A stretch of 13,404 bases of DNA. It comes from Gemmatimonas sp. UBA2094 (GTDB lineage Bacteria > Gemmatimonadota > Gemmatimonadetes > Gemmatimonadales > Gemmatimonadaceae). Shown in pieces: positions 1-7,666 of the stretch. The notes beneath the pieces were generated by a model. It made no database searches, was not told where the DNA came from, and saw only the letters and a list, made by a program, of their open reading frames with translations. Location of the stretch: the NCBI GenBank assembly GCA_002331565.1, contig DCZC01000236.1, forward strand, positions 2,211-15,614. Direction: 5' to 3'. The position numbers were made by a program, and so were the translations under genes. Numbering within the stretch: position 1 is the stretch's first letter; each line of letters starts with the position of its first letter.

Positions 1-434
1 ATGTAGATCCAGCTGCCGGCGGTCATCTGCCCATACATGAACAGCCCGCGCCGGTCGAGCTCATTGAAGTGCTCCCAGTTCGCCCACTTCGGCACGAGGT
101 TGCTGTTCGCGATGAGCACGCGCGGCGCATCGGGATGGGTGCGGAACACGCCCACCGGCTTCCCCGACTGGATGAGCAGCGACTCGTCGTGTTCGAGCGC
201 TCGCAGCGACGCGAGGATTTGATCGAAGCTGGCCCAATCGCGCGCCGCGCGTCCGATGCCGCCGTAGACCACGAGATGCTGCGGATGCTCGGCGACTTCG
301 GCGTCGAGATTGTTCTGCAGCATGCGGTATGCGGCTTCGGCAATCCAGTTCTTGCAGTGCAGCTGCGTACCACGCGGGGCACGCACGACGCGGCTCGTAT
401 CGAGGCGCGGATCGGTGATGGTGGCGCTGGCCAT
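1..434 (-). CDS. hutU: Urocanate hydratase (urocanase), N-terminal 144 residues, cut by left edge
   Basis: Urocanase is the second enzyme of histidine breakdown. It is a cytosolic, NAD+-dependent enzyme that hydrates urocanate to imidazolonepropionate. Translating the reverse strand from the ATG at 434 gives an uninterrupted reading frame to the window edge. It carries family hallmarks: [20 protein letters not shown] near the N-terminus, [13 protein letters not shown] at about 55-67, [20 protein letters not shown] at about 89-108, [20 protein letters not shown] at about 110-129, and YGQMTAGSW at 134-142. The start agrees with the usual N-terminus of the family. The gene is divergent from hutC and a HutC-type operator lies 45 bp upstream, so repression by HutC with relief by urocanate is likely. 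About three quarters of the protein lies outside the window, so I cannot judge whether the whole gene is intact. Confidence 0.96.
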   Translation of the reverse strand, partial: MASATITDPRLDTSRVVRAPRGTQLHCKNWIAEAAYRMLQNNLDAEVAEHPQHLVVYGGIGRAARDWASFDQILASLRALEHDESLLIQSGKPVGVFRTHPDAPRVLIANSNLVPKWANWEHFNELDRRGLFMYGQMTAGSWIY

Positions 435-479
435 TGAGGAGTCTCGGGCGGAACGGGCTGGCGGGGGACGTTCATCAAA

Positions 480-489
480 TGTATATACA
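480..489. promoter_or_regulatory. HutC operator (TGTATATACA) in the hutU-hutC divergent region
   Basis: A perfect 10-bp palindrome, TGTATATACA, sits in the 108-bp gap between the divergent starts of hutU (434) and hutC (543). It matches the TGTA-N2-TACA consensus described for HutC repressors in Pseudomonas and related bacteria. It is also the only AT-rich stretch in a very GC-rich region. It contains TATATA/TATACA, which resembles a -10 element on either strand, so a bound repressor could block transcription of hutU and of hutC itself. Sequence and position are seen directly. Binding and autoregulation are inferred from the family. I found no second copy by eye elsewhere in the window. Confidence 0.85.
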
Positions 490-542
490 ACTTGGCCGGC
501 CGCCAGATTGCCGCGCCATCGACGAACCCAGCCATTCCCGCC

Positions 543-1250
543 ATGAGTGCCGCCTCGCCGCTCCCCGCCTACCAACGCGTCAAGCGCTACGTGCTGGACC
601 GGATCCAGCGCGGCGCGTGGCAGGAGGGCGACGCCATCCCTGGTGAAGAGGCGCTGGCCCGCGAGTTCGGCGTCTCGCGCATGACGGTGAACCGTGCGCT
701 CCGTGAGCTGAGCGACGAGCAGATCGTGGAGCGGGTACAGGGGTCCGGCACCTACGTGGCGCAGCAGAAGTATCAGGCCACGCTGGTGGAGATCCGGAAC
801 ATCGCCGAGGAAATCGCGGCGCGAGGGCACCGGCATCACAGCGCGCTGCACACGCTCGAGCGGTGCAAGGCCGACGAGGTGCTGGCCCGGGCGTTCGGTG
901 TGCGCACGGGGCGCCGTCTCTTTCACTCCGTCGTCGTGCACTTCGAGAACGACCGGCCCATTCAGGTGGAAGACCGGTACGTGCATCCGGACGTGGCCCC
1001 CGAGTATCTGGCGCAGGACTTCACGTCGCAGACGCCCAACGCCTATCTCATGCGCGTGGCTCCGTTGCAGGGCGTGTCGTTCGTCATCGAAGCGGTACCG
1101 CCGTCGTCGCACGTGGCGAAGCTGTTGGCCATGAGCTCCGGTGAACCGTGCCTCGTGCTGCGCCGGCAGACCCGGTCGATGGGGCGCGTGGCCAGCGTGG
1201 CGGCCATGTGGCACCCGGCCTCACGCTACCAGTTCACCGGCAGCTTCTGA
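543..1250 (+). CDS. hutC: Histidine utilisation repressor HutC (GntR family, UTRA domain)
   Basis: This is a 235-residue transcriptional repressor of histidine catabolism. Urocanate is the usual inducer in the family. Residues about 8-72 form a GntR winged helix-turn-helix, with the helix-turn-helix at about 35-56 ([20 protein letters not shown]) and a wing motif VQGSGTYVA. Residues about 80-230 form a UTRA ligand domain with HutC-type signatures: [56 protein letters not shown] and the C-terminal [11 protein letters not shown] chose the ATG at 543. An in-frame TTG at 492 would add 17 residues unlike the family and would begin 2 bp from the operator. No clear Shine-Dalgarno precedes 543. It is divergent from hutU, which supports the assignment. 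Confidence 0.95.
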   Translation: MSAASPLPAYQRVKRYVLDRIQRGAWQEGDAIPGEEALAREFGVSRMTVNRALRELSDEQIVERVQGSGTYVAQQKYQATLVEIRNIAEEIAARGHRHHSALHTLERCKADEVLARAFGVRTGRRLFHSVVVHFENDRPIQVEDRYVHPDVAPEYLAQDFTSQTPNAYLMRVAPLQGVSFVIEAVPPSSHVAKLLAMSSGEPCLVLRRQTRSMGRVASVAAMWHPASRYQFTGSF

Positions 1251-1309
1251 TACGCCCTGCCCTGCCGGTCGCGCTGTTGACCGTCTTCCCGTAGCCCTGC
1301 CGCAACCGC

Positions 1310-2902
1310 TCAGCGCACGATGATCTTCTCGCCTGTCAACGCGGGCGTGTGTATGGGCAGCCGCCGGGCTTTCGTCCGTTGTTCGAATGCATAGCCGAGG
1401 CCGAGCAGCCGGCCCTCGGTGAAGGCGCGGCCGAGGAAGGACATGGTGACCGGTAGACGGTCGGTGGTGAACCCGGCCGGTACGATAAGATCGGGCAATC
1501 CCGCCAGGTTGGCCAAGTTGGCCGCGCTCGCGGCGCCACCGCCAGGCGGTTCGGGTGGCGCGATGATGAGATCAGGCCGGCGCGACGCGGTGGGATACAC
1601 GATGGCATCGAGGCGGTTGGCGGCGAATACGCCGTCCAGCGCTGTCGACACCAACGCGAGCCCGTGTGTGCGCACCGACGTGTACGCGGCGTCGGAGAGC
1701 GTGCCGCTCGCCGCTTCACGCTTGAAGAGATTCCAGCGTACCTCGTTCGGGCCGGCGCCGTCGGCCCGCGGTGACACGATGGCATTCGAACGCGCGATCA
1801 TGTCGGCGAGCGTGCGGGGATATCCCGGCGCGAGCGTGGCGAGGTACTGCTCCACCTGCACCACGAACTCGGGATAGCGCACAGCCGAATAAAACTCCCC
1901 CTTGGCGTCGAGCAGCCACTTGGGCAGTCGAACATCCACCGTGACGGCACCGGCCGCCCGCATGGCGGCGAGCGAGGCTTCCATCACCCAATCGACCTCG
2001 GCATCCTGTCCGAAGAAGTCACGCGCCACCCCGATGCGCGCGCCGCGCAGGGCCGTCGTGTCGAGATACTTGGTATAGTCGCGGTCGAACCGGCCTTCAC
2101 TGCGTCTGGTCACGGTGTCCGCCGCATCGACGCCCGTGAGGAGACCGAGCGTCACGGCCAGATCGCTCACGTGGCGCGCGAGGGGGCCACCGGTGTCGAA
2201 GCTCAACGCGAGCGGCACGATGCCGTCACGACTGAGGAGCCCGAGGGTGGGCTTGAGTCCGGCGATGCCGTTGGCCGCCGCCGGGCCGCGGATGGACCCG
2301 CCGGTGTCGGTGCCGAGTCCGAGCACGGCAAAGGCGGCCGCGATGGAGGCACCGGTGCCGCCGGACGACCCAGACGGGGTGCGCAGCGGGTCATGCGGAT
2401 TGCGCGTCTGCCCGCCGAGCGAACTGAAGGCGCTCCCCGAGGCGAACTCGGACAGGTTCACCTTGGCGATGATCACGGCGCCGGCATCGCGCAGCCGCTT
2501 CACGAGAAACGCGTCGTCAGGCGGCAGCGACCCTTCGAGCAATATCGACCCCGCGGTGGTGGGCAGATCCTTCGTGTCGAAGTTGTCCTTCAGCACCACC
2601 GGGATGCCGTGCAATGGCGAGCGCTTGCCCGTCGCCTTGCGTTCCGCGTCGAGTGTCCGCGCCTGCTCGAGCGCTTTGGCGTTGAGGGTGAGCACGGCGT
2701 TGAGGCGCGGCCCCTTCTCGTCGTAGGCCTCGATGCGCGCCAGGGCGAGTCGCACCAGCCGTTCGCTCGTGACGGTTCCGGCATCCATCGCGGCGGACAG
2801 CTGCTGAATGGTCGCGGCGTCGAAGTCGACGGATTGCGCCCGGAGCACCGGCGCACCCGCGGCAAGCACGAGGCCGGCAACGAAGAGACGAGTGGCGCGC
2901 AT
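1310..2902 (-). CDS. Exported amidase, amidase-signature family
   Basis: This 530-residue hydrolase would cleave a carboxamide, using the Ser-cisSer-Lys triad of the amidase-signature family. Residues 1-23 (MRATRLFVAGLVLAAGAPVL, then RAQ) look like a Sec signal peptide with cleavage after residue 22, so the enzyme is probably periplasmic or secreted. The triad appears as Lys105 in PVVLKDNFD, Ser179 in PSGSSGGTG and Ser203 in GTDTGGSIRGPAA. The spacings of 74 and 24 residues are close to those of fatty acid amide hydrolase (75 and 24). The C-terminal half has the usual family elements, including GLPDLIVPAGF. An in-frame ATG at 2965 exists, but it would place 21 residues before the signal peptide, so 2902 is preferred. 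It is not a GatA candidate, because it is exported and no gatB or gatC is nearby. The substrate is unknown. It converges on hutC with a 59-bp gap. Confidence 0.92.
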   Translation of the reverse strand: MRATRLFVAGLVLAAGAPVLRAQSVDFDAATIQQLSAAMDAGTVTSERLVRLALARIEAYDEKGPRLNAVLTLNAKALEQARTLDAERKATGKRSPLHGIPVVLKDNFDTKDLPTTAGSILLEGSLPPDDAFLVKRLRDAGAVIIAKVNLSEFASGSAFSSLGGQTRNPHDPLRTPSGSSGGTGASIAAAFAVLGLGTDTGGSIRGPAAANGIAGLKPTLGLLSRDGIVPLALSFDTGGPLARHVSDLAVTLGLLTGVDAADTVTRRSEGRFDRDYTKYLDTTALRGARIGVARDFFGQDAEVDWVMEASLAAMRAAGAVTVDVRLPKWLLDAKGEFYSAVRYPEFVVQVEQYLATLAPGYPRTLADMIARSNAIVSPRADGAGPNEVRWNLFKREAASGTLSDAAYTSVRTHGLALVSTALDGVFAANRLDAIVYPTASRRPDLIIAPPEPPGGGAASAANLANLAGLPDLIVPAGFTTDRLPVTMSFLGRAFTEGRLLGLGYAFEQRTKARRLPIHTPALTGEKIIVR

Positions 2903-3126
2903 ACGCAGGTCGGTAGCAGGAGAGGGGAACCGGAAAGGCTCGCGAAGTATGCAGCCGGACGGCATTGTTCGTGAGGGCGGCTATCCACCGTGACGTTGCA
3001 CGAGGGCATGCCATGCGTGTTTGATCCGGTGCCGCCCGCCACCAGCAAGTGACGCCTCCGCAGGCACGCCCCCGTCAACCGGCCCACGGCCGATCCGCCG
3101 CCTCCCACACCAGCCACTCGACCACC

Positions 3127-5121
3127 ATGCCCATATTCTTGTTCTCGCTGGCGTTGCAGCAGCCGCCCGCGACCCCCGCAACGGCCGCGCCGGTAGCGCG
3201 CATCGTCGTGACCCCCAGCCAGCCCACCGTCACCGTTGGTGACTCCGTGCTGCTGGTGGGGCGCGCCGTGGATGCGAACGGCGCGCCCACGGAGGCGCGC
3301 ATTCTGTACAACCAGGGTGGCTACAGCTTCGAGGGTAAGGTCGACCGCTCCGGATGGGTGAAGGCCGGGGCTCCGGGTACCGTGGTGGCCACGGTGTCCG
3401 CGGTGCAAGCCGGCCGCGCCCCGGTCGTGCAGCGTGTGGAGGTGAAGGTGGTAGCCGGCGCGCCCACGCGGGTCGCCATCGCGCCGACGATCACCGCGCT
3501 GGTCGCCGGCCAGACGTATCCGCTCACTGCCTCCGGCATTTCCCGCGATGGAGACCAGGTGCTCACGCCCGCCACGTGGAAGAGCGCCAACCCGTTGGTG
3601 GCCCGGGTCAGCGCGGAGGGCGTGGTGACGGCGGTTGCCGCCGGGCGCACGACGCTGACGGCCATGGTGGGCGGCGCTACCACCACGATGCCCGTGGAGG
3701 TCGTCAGCGCCGCCGCGGGCCGGAGCAGCCTTACCGCATCCGCCGGTCGCGTGCGCCAGGGGGATGTAGTGCGCCTCACCTTCGCGCTCAACGCCGGTGG
3801 TCGTCGCCGCACCGATCTGTCGCCCGTGTACACGATGTCGGGTGGGAACGGGCAGATCGATGCCGACGGGCGGTTCGTGGCGTACGCCGAAGGGACGTAC
3901 GTCGTCACGGCTGTCGCCGGCCCGGCCACGGCGAGCACCACCATCACGGTGAGTGAACGTGATGTGGGACAGCAGTTCGAACTGGTGGGCAAAGTCGTGC
4001 GCTCGCGCTTCTCCACCGAGGAAGTGTGGGTACATCCCAACGGCAAGGTGGCGTATCTCGGATCGGGGAGTGGTGGTGACGTCGCCTACGTGATCGACAT
4101 CAGCAACCCCGCCGATCCCAAGGTCGTCGACTCGCTGCTGAGCAATACGCGTCGCGTGAACGATCTCATGACCGACGCCGACGGCAAGATTCTCGTGCAC
4201 ACGCGCGAAGGGGCGAGCGACCGCAAGAACGGTATCGTCGTCTACACGCTCGAGGATCCGCTGCACCCGAAGAAGGTGAGCGAATACACCGAGACGGTGA
4301 CCGCCGGTGTGCACTCGAGCTTCGTGTACCGCGACCGGAAGTCCGGCCAGCTCAACGTCTTCATCACGAACGACGGCACCGGTGCGGTGCACGTGATCAA
4401 CCTCGACAACCCGTCGCAGCCCCGCGAGCTCGCGGTGTGGGCGACGCCGCGCGCCGAGGCCGGACGCTCGCTGCACGACATCGACGTGCAGGACGGCCTG
4501 CTGTACGGATCGTTCTGGAACGACGGGCTGGTCATTCTTGACGTCGGCAACGGCATCAAGGGTGGCACCCCATCGAAGCCACAGCTTGTGTCGCAGTACA
4601 AGTACGATCTCGACAAGCTGTACAAGCGCGTGGAGCTCAAGGGTGGCCCCGGTTTCATCCGGGGTACACACACGGCATGGCGGCACAAGGATTACGTGTT
4701 CATCGCCGACGAAGTGTTCGGCGCCGGGTTCGGTCAGGCGGGCGGCAGTGAGCTCACGCAGGCGTGGGGACGGCTGCAGGTGATCGACGTGTCGGATCTC
4801 ACCAAGCCCAAGTCGGTCGCGTGGTGGGAGCCCGATTACGGCGGTGTGCACAACGTGTGGGCGCGCGGCGACACGCTCTACGTGGGCGCGTACAACGCCG
4901 GCTTTCACGCCATCGACGTGTCTGGTGAGTTGCGTGGCGACCTCCGCGCGCAGAATCGCAGCATCGCCACCTTCCATCCGTCCGATCCGAAGGCGCACGT
5001 ACCCAACGCGACGATGACGTGGGGTGTGGTGGCGAAGGACGATCTCATCTTCGTGAACGACATGAACGCCGGGCTGTTCATCGGCAAGATCAAGCCGAAG
5101 CCGGGGAGAATCACCCCGTGA
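3127..5121 (+). CDS. Ig-like (BIG2) and LVIVD-repeat beta-propeller protein
   Basis: This 664-residue protein is probably exported or surface-located. After a short hydrophobic start (MPIFLFSLALQQ) it has three Ig-like segments, at about 24-108, 112-194 and 199-275. The middle one is a clear BIG2 domain (WKSANPLVARVSAEGVVTAV). Residues about 283-664 form a propeller of LVIVD-type repeats: YVIDISNPADPKVVDSL, VVYTLEDPLHPKKVSEY, HVINLDNPSQPRELAVW, VILDVGNG and LQVIDVSDLTKPKSVAWW. Four histidines recur at similar places after the blades (GVHSS, SLHDI, GTHTAW, GVHNVW). Such proteins usually bind ligands or partners, and no catalytic motif is evident. The start is uncertain: ATG 3127 has the hydrophobic segment but no Shine-Dalgarno, and an in-frame GTG at 3049 adds a proline/histidine-rich tail unlike a signal peptide. 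The last codons overlap the next gene by GTGA. The reverse strand shows an 862-codon open frame here, which I read as a shadow. Confidence 0.88.
   Translation: MPIFLFSLALQQPPATPATAAPVARIVVTPSQPTVTVGDSVLLVGRAVDANGAPTEARILYNQGGYSFEGKVDRSGWVKAGAPGTVVATVSAVQAGRAPVVQRVEVKVVAGAPTRVAIAPTITALVAGQTYPLTASGISRDGDQVLTPATWKSANPLVARVSAEGVVTAVAAGRTTLTAMVGGATTTMPVEVVSAAAGRSSLTASAGRVRQGDVVRLTFALNAGGRRRTDLSPVYTMSGGNGQIDADGRFVAYAEGTYVVTAVAGPATASTTITVSERDVGQQFELVGKVVRSRFSTEEVWVHPNGKVAYLGSGSGGDVAYVIDISNPADPKVVDSLLSNTRRVNDLMTDADGKILVHTREGASDRKNGIVVYTLEDPLHPKKVSEYTETVTAGVHSSFVYRDRKSGQLNVFITNDGTGAVHVINLDNPSQPRELAVWATPRAEAGRSLHDIDVQDGLLYGSFWNDGLVILDVGNGIKGGTPSKPQLVSQYKYDLDKLYKRVELKGGPGFIRGTHTAWRHKDYVFIADEVFGAGFGQAGGSELTQAWGRLQVIDVSDLTKPKSVAWWEPDYGGVHNVWARGDTLYVGAYNAGFHAIDVSGELRGDLRAQNRSIATFHPSDPKAHVPNATMTWGVVAKDDLIFVNDMNAGLFIGKIKPKPGRITP
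5103..5108 (+). promoter_or_regulatory. Shine-Dalgarno (GGGGAG) for the GTG start at 5118
   Basis: GGGGAG lies 9 nt before the GTG at 5118, inside the end of the preceding propeller gene. It supports the GTG start over the upstream in-frame ATG at 5019. It is notable because most starts in this window lack a recognisable site. Confidence 0.55.
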
Positions 5122-6311
5122 GTCACGCCGGGTGGTCGGCGGTGCACACGCTGGCCGCTGCGGTGCTGGCTGGTGCATTCACCGCCGATGCGATGGCGGC
5201 GCAAGCGGTCGCGCCGTCGCCGCCCACGCGCACGTACGAGGTGATCGTCGGCGCCGAATCCGTGGACAAATTGCAGGTCGTCCGCTTCGGCCCAGACGGC
5301 GCGCGCGTCTCGCGTGAACGCGTGATCGGCCGGAACGCGGTGGACCCCGATGGCCCGCATGGCGTGGGTGTGTCTCCCGATGGCCGCACGTACTTCGTCA
5401 GCACCGCGCACGGCGTGCCGAACGGCACGTTGTGGAAGCTCGATACCGAGTCCGACAGGGTGCTGGGACAGGTGGACCTCGGCGCGTTTCCGGCCACGCT
5501 GCAGGTCAGCGCCGACGGCGAGTTCGCGTGGGTGGTGAACTTCAATCTCCACGGCGAGATGGTGCCGTCGAGCGTGTCGGTGGTGGGCACCCGTGACATG
5601 GTGGAGCTCACGCGCGTTCCCACCTGCACGATGCCGCACGGCTCGCGGCTTTCGCCCGACGGCACCCATCATTGGTCGGTGTGCATGATGGACGATGTGC
5701 TGGTGGACATCGATGCCGGTCGCTTCGAGGTTGCGCGCCACTTCTCGCTGGGCAAGGGGAGCGAGATGGGCATGAGCGGGCCACCGCCGCAGCGAGGCGC
5801 GGCCATGTCGGCCGATCACGCCGGGCACGGCATGGAGCCGCCCAAGCCTGGTGACGTGAGTTGTTCGCCCACGTGGGCGCAGCCGTCACGTGACGGCCGC
5901 ACGGTGTGGGTGGCGTGCAACCGCGCCTCGGAGTTGGTAGAAATCGACGTGTCGTCGTGGACGATGCGTCGTCGGCTCCCCACCGGGGCGGGCACCTACA
6001 ACCTGGCCACCACGCACGACGGCCGGCTGCTGCTCGGCACCAACAAGCGCGGACAGTCGGTGAGCATTCACGACGCGGCCACGGGCGCCGAACTGGCGCG
6101 CATTCCCACGTCGCGTCGCATTCCCAGCGGGCTCGTCGTGTCGCCGGACGATCGCTACCTGTTCGTCACCTGCGAGGGCGTGGGCTCGGAACCCGGCGCG
6201 GTGGACATCATCGATCTCGCCACGCGGACCCGGGTCGCCTCGGTGGACGTGGGGCAGATGGCGGGCGGTATCGACGTATGGCGCGTGCTGCCGGTGCCCG
6301 CGGCTCGATGA
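5118..6311 (+). CDS. Exported YncE/YVTN-type beta-propeller with His/Met-rich loop
   Basis: This 397-residue protein starts at a GTG whose bases overlap the stop of the upstream gene (GTGA), with GGGGAG 9 nt upstream. Residues 1-30 form a signal peptide (hydrophobic LAAAVLAGAFTADAMAAQA, cleavage after residue 30). The rest is a propeller of about 40-residue repeats with recurrent SPDGRTYFV, SADGEFAWVV, SRDGRTVWVACN and SPDDRYLFVTCEG elements, as in the YVTN/YncE group. A non-repeat insertion at about 210-249 is rich in Met and His (MGMSG, AAMSADHAGHGM). It is flanked by CTMPHG, HHWSVCMMDD and two further cysteines (about 249 and 267). This resembles copper-binding His/Met clusters, but that is inference. 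The role is unknown. A 4-nt overlap with the LVIVD gene implies co-translation and perhaps a complex of the two propellers. Confidence 0.88.
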   Translation: MSHAGWSAVHTLAAAVLAGAFTADAMAAQAVAPSPPTRTYEVIVGAESVDKLQVVRFGPDGARVSRERVIGRNAVDPDGPHGVGVSPDGRTYFVSTAHGVPNGTLWKLDTESDRVLGQVDLGAFPATLQVSADGEFAWVVNFNLHGEMVPSSVSVVGTRDMVELTRVPTCTMPHGSRLSPDGTHHWSVCMMDDVLVDIDAGRFEVARHFSLGKGSEMGMSGPPPQRGAAMSADHAGHGMEPPKPGDVSCSPTWAQPSRDGRTVWVACNRASELVEIDVSSWTMRRRLPTGAGTYNLATTHDGRLLLGTNKRGQSVSIHDAATGAELARIPTSRRIPSGLVVSPDDRYLFVTCEGVGSEPGAVDIIDLATRTRVASVDVGQMAGGIDVWRVLPVPAAR

Positions 6312-6373
6312 CGAAGCGCAGCGTTCACCCCTTCCCTTCGAGGTCCTCTTCTCCTGAGCGATGGACGACATGA
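6308..6373 (+). CDS. Candidate 21-residue ORF between propeller gene and nitrilase
   Basis: The ATG at 6308 overlaps the stop of the upstream propeller gene (ATGA). The ORF runs 21 codons to a TGA at 6371, which itself overlaps an ATG at 6370. The peptide is basic and serine/proline-rich (MTKRSVHPFPSRSSSPER). It matches no family I know. The only support is the overlapping start and stop. It may be a coupling ORF that carries ribosomes towards the nitrilase gene, or chance. Confidence 0.22.
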   Translation: MTKRSVHPFPSRSSSPERWTT

Positions 6374-6426
6374 CGCTGGATGTGGGTATGATCGCGCTCG
6401 ATCTCGTTTCGCCGACCACCCCGTGA
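6370..6426 (+). CDS. Candidate 18-residue ORF coupled to the nitrilase start
   Basis: The ATG at 6370 overlaps the stop of the preceding 21-codon ORF. The frame ends with a TGA at 6424-6426 that overlaps the GTG start of the nitrilase gene at 6423. The peptide begins MTLDVGMIALDLVSP. An in-frame ATG at 6361 would add three residues. I see no Shine-Dalgarno and no recognisable function. It could provide translational coupling, or it may be a chance open frame. Confidence 0.22.
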   Translation: MTLDVGMIALDLVSPTTP

Positions 6427-7220
6427 ATACCGTTCGCATTGCACTCGCGGCGCTTCGTACGCCCGCGTCACCCGAAGAGTCGGTGCAACTGGCGGTCGCC
6501 GCGGTCGGTGACGCCGCCGCTGCCGGTGCGCGCGTCGTCTGCTTTCCCGAATGCTTCGTGCCGGGATACCGCTGGCCCGGCACCACGCCCCCGCCGCCCG
6601 ATCCGGTGTTTCTCGAGTTGGCGTGGCGCGTCGTCGCGCACTCGGCCGCGCAACACGGCATCACAGTGATTCTGGGTACCGAGCGCATCACGCCGAGCGG
6701 TCTGCAGATCACGGCGCTGGTCATCAACGCCGACGGTACCATCGCCGGCTGGCAGGACAAGGGGCAGCTCGATCCCGGTGAAGAGTCCACCTATCCCGTG
6801 TTCGGCGCCGAGCGCCATGTGTTCACGGCGGGACCGCTCACGTTCGGTGTCGTGATCTGCCACGAGGGCTGGCGGTATCCCGAGACGGTGCGCTGGGCCG
6901 CGCGGCGGGGAGCCCATGTGGTGTTTCACCCGCACTACGGCATCGCCGAGCCGGGCAGTTTCCGTCCCACAACGTTCGCCGATCCAGCCAACACGTTCCA
7001 TGAGAAGGCCATTCTCTGCCGCGCAGCGGAGAACACGTGCTACGTGGCCTCGGTGAACTGTGCGAGCGACGGCGCGCCCACCGCGACGGCCATCGCCGCG
7101 CCGGATGGGCGTCTCGTGTGCTACCAGCCGTATGGCGAGGAGGGGTTGCTCATTGCCGACCTCGATCTGAGTCTCGCGACGGGACAACTCGCGGCGCGCT
7201 GTCGCACCTCGCCGCAATAG
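6423..7220 (+). CDS. Nitrilase-superfamily carbon-nitrogen hydrolase
   Basis: This 265-residue cytosolic hydrolase of the CN-hydrolase superfamily would cleave an amide, nitrile or N-carbamoyl bond through a cysteine thioester. The catalytic set is visible: Glu43 in VVCFPECFVPGY, Lys113 in WQDKGQLDPGEE (with Glu120 or Glu121 as the accessory acid) and Cys146 in GVVICHEGWRYPE. The later NCASDGAPT and ATAIAAPDGRLV elements are also typical. Length fits the family. The usual C-Y/W-D after the nucleophile is here C-H-E, as in a subset of members. The GTG start at 6423 overlaps a TGA in another frame, and no Shine-Dalgarno is obvious. It is the last gene of the probable operon with the two propeller genes. 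The substrate is not predictable; nicotinamide, omega-amide and N-carbamoyl substrates are all possible in this superfamily. Confidence 0.92.
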   Translation: MNTVRIALAALRTPASPEESVQLAVAAVGDAAAAGARVVCFPECFVPGYRWPGTTPPPPDPVFLELAWRVVAHSAAQHGITVILGTERITPSGLQITALVINADGTIAGWQDKGQLDPGEESTYPVFGAERHVFTAGPLTFGVVICHEGWRYPETVRWAARRGAHVVFHPHYGIAEPGSFRPTTFADPANTFHEKAILCRAAENTCYVASVNCASDGAPTATAIAAPDGRLVCYQPYGEEGLLIADLDLSLATGQLAARCRTSPQ

Positions 7221-7279
7221 GCATCGCAGACGTTCACCTCATCTCAGCCTACTCCGAGCAAGTAGTCAGACGATCACCC

Positions 7280-7579
7280 CTAACGCGTATAGATCGTGAG
7301 GGAACCCGTGGTGCCGTTGAGCATGTCCGTCAACGCCGCGACCCCGGGAAAGCCGTCGAGGGCGTCTTCTGCATGTTCGATGAGATCGTCCCATCCGGGG
7401 GCATCATCGTGCGCAGTAAAGGTCTTGCCACCACGCAGCAGCAGTCGCAGCGTGATGACGAACCCTTCGCGTTCCGCATCGGCTCGCTGTACATCTTCCC
7501 ACTGTCCGGCCGCGACCGGACGGGTGCCGCGCAATTGGCTGAAATCGAGGTCGGTGGCGACGAGTAATTCAGGCAGCAT
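7280..7579 (-). CDS. Small protein of unknown function (99 residues)
   Basis: I do not recognise this family. The protein is acidic, probably soluble and cytosolic, and has no signal peptide or membrane segment. It has an alternating hydrophobic/charged stretch (REGFVITLRLLLRGGKTFTA, about 38-57) that looks like paired beta strands. An acidic helical stretch follows (GWDDLIEHAEDALDGFPGVA, about 62-81). The ATG at 7579 is preceded by GGAGGA with 4-nt spacing, the best ribosome binding site in the window. This fixes the start over an in-frame upstream start at 7636. The gene is convergent with the nitrilase gene (59-bp gap) and divergent from the hydrolase-acetyltransferase fusion. Good frame usage and the ribosome site argue that it is real. 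Confidence 0.72.
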   Translation of the reverse strand: MLPELLVATDLDFSQLRGTRPVAAGQWEDVQRADAEREGFVITLRLLLRGGKTFTAHDDAPGWDDLIEHAEDALDGFPGVAALTDMLNGTTGSLTIYTR

Positions 7580-7583
7580 GCAT

Positions 7584-7589
7584 TCCTCC
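7584..7589 (-). promoter_or_regulatory. Shine-Dalgarno GGAGGA for the ATG at 7579
   Basis: On the minus strand GGAGGA is followed by 4 nt and then ATG. A second ATG directly abutting the motif has no spacing and is unlikely to be used. This site decides the start of the 99-residue unknown protein. Confidence 0.7.
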
Positions 7590-7650
7590 ACGAAGCGGGA
7601 GCGGTCGGCCGGGTAGGGCGAACGTACGGCTGACAACCGCGAGCCACAAC

Positions 7651-7666
7651 CCGGCGCCAGCGCCGG
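7651..7666. repeat. Inverted repeat CCGGCG-CCAG-CGCCGG in a divergent intergenic region
   Basis: A perfect 6-bp inverted repeat with a 4-nt spacer lies in the 195-bp gap between the 99-residue protein (minus) and the hydrolase-acetyltransferase fusion (plus). It could be an operator or an RNA hairpin in a 5' leader. In sequence this GC-rich it could also be chance. No run of T follows, so it is not an intrinsic terminator. Confidence 0.3.

Noticed and set aside
492..542. TTG start for HutC giving 17 more residues
   Set aside because: The extra residues do not match HutC proteins, and the start would lie almost on the operator. ATG 543 fits the family.
23..544. A 173-codon minus-strand ORF covering the hutU region
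   Set aside because: It is the wrong frame. The frame starting at 434 encodes unmistakable urocanase, and this one is a Ser/Arg-rich shadow.
3005..3012. GGCATGCC palindrome between the amidase and the LVIVD gene
   Set aside because: Only 8 bp and expected by chance in GC-rich DNA. No second copy or promoter context supports an operator.
2590..5178. An 862-codon open frame on the minus strand, antisense to the LVIVD gene and part of the amidase gene
   Set aside because: It is rich in Arg, His and Gly with no domain, and it overlaps two well-supported genes. High GC leaves such antisense frames open.
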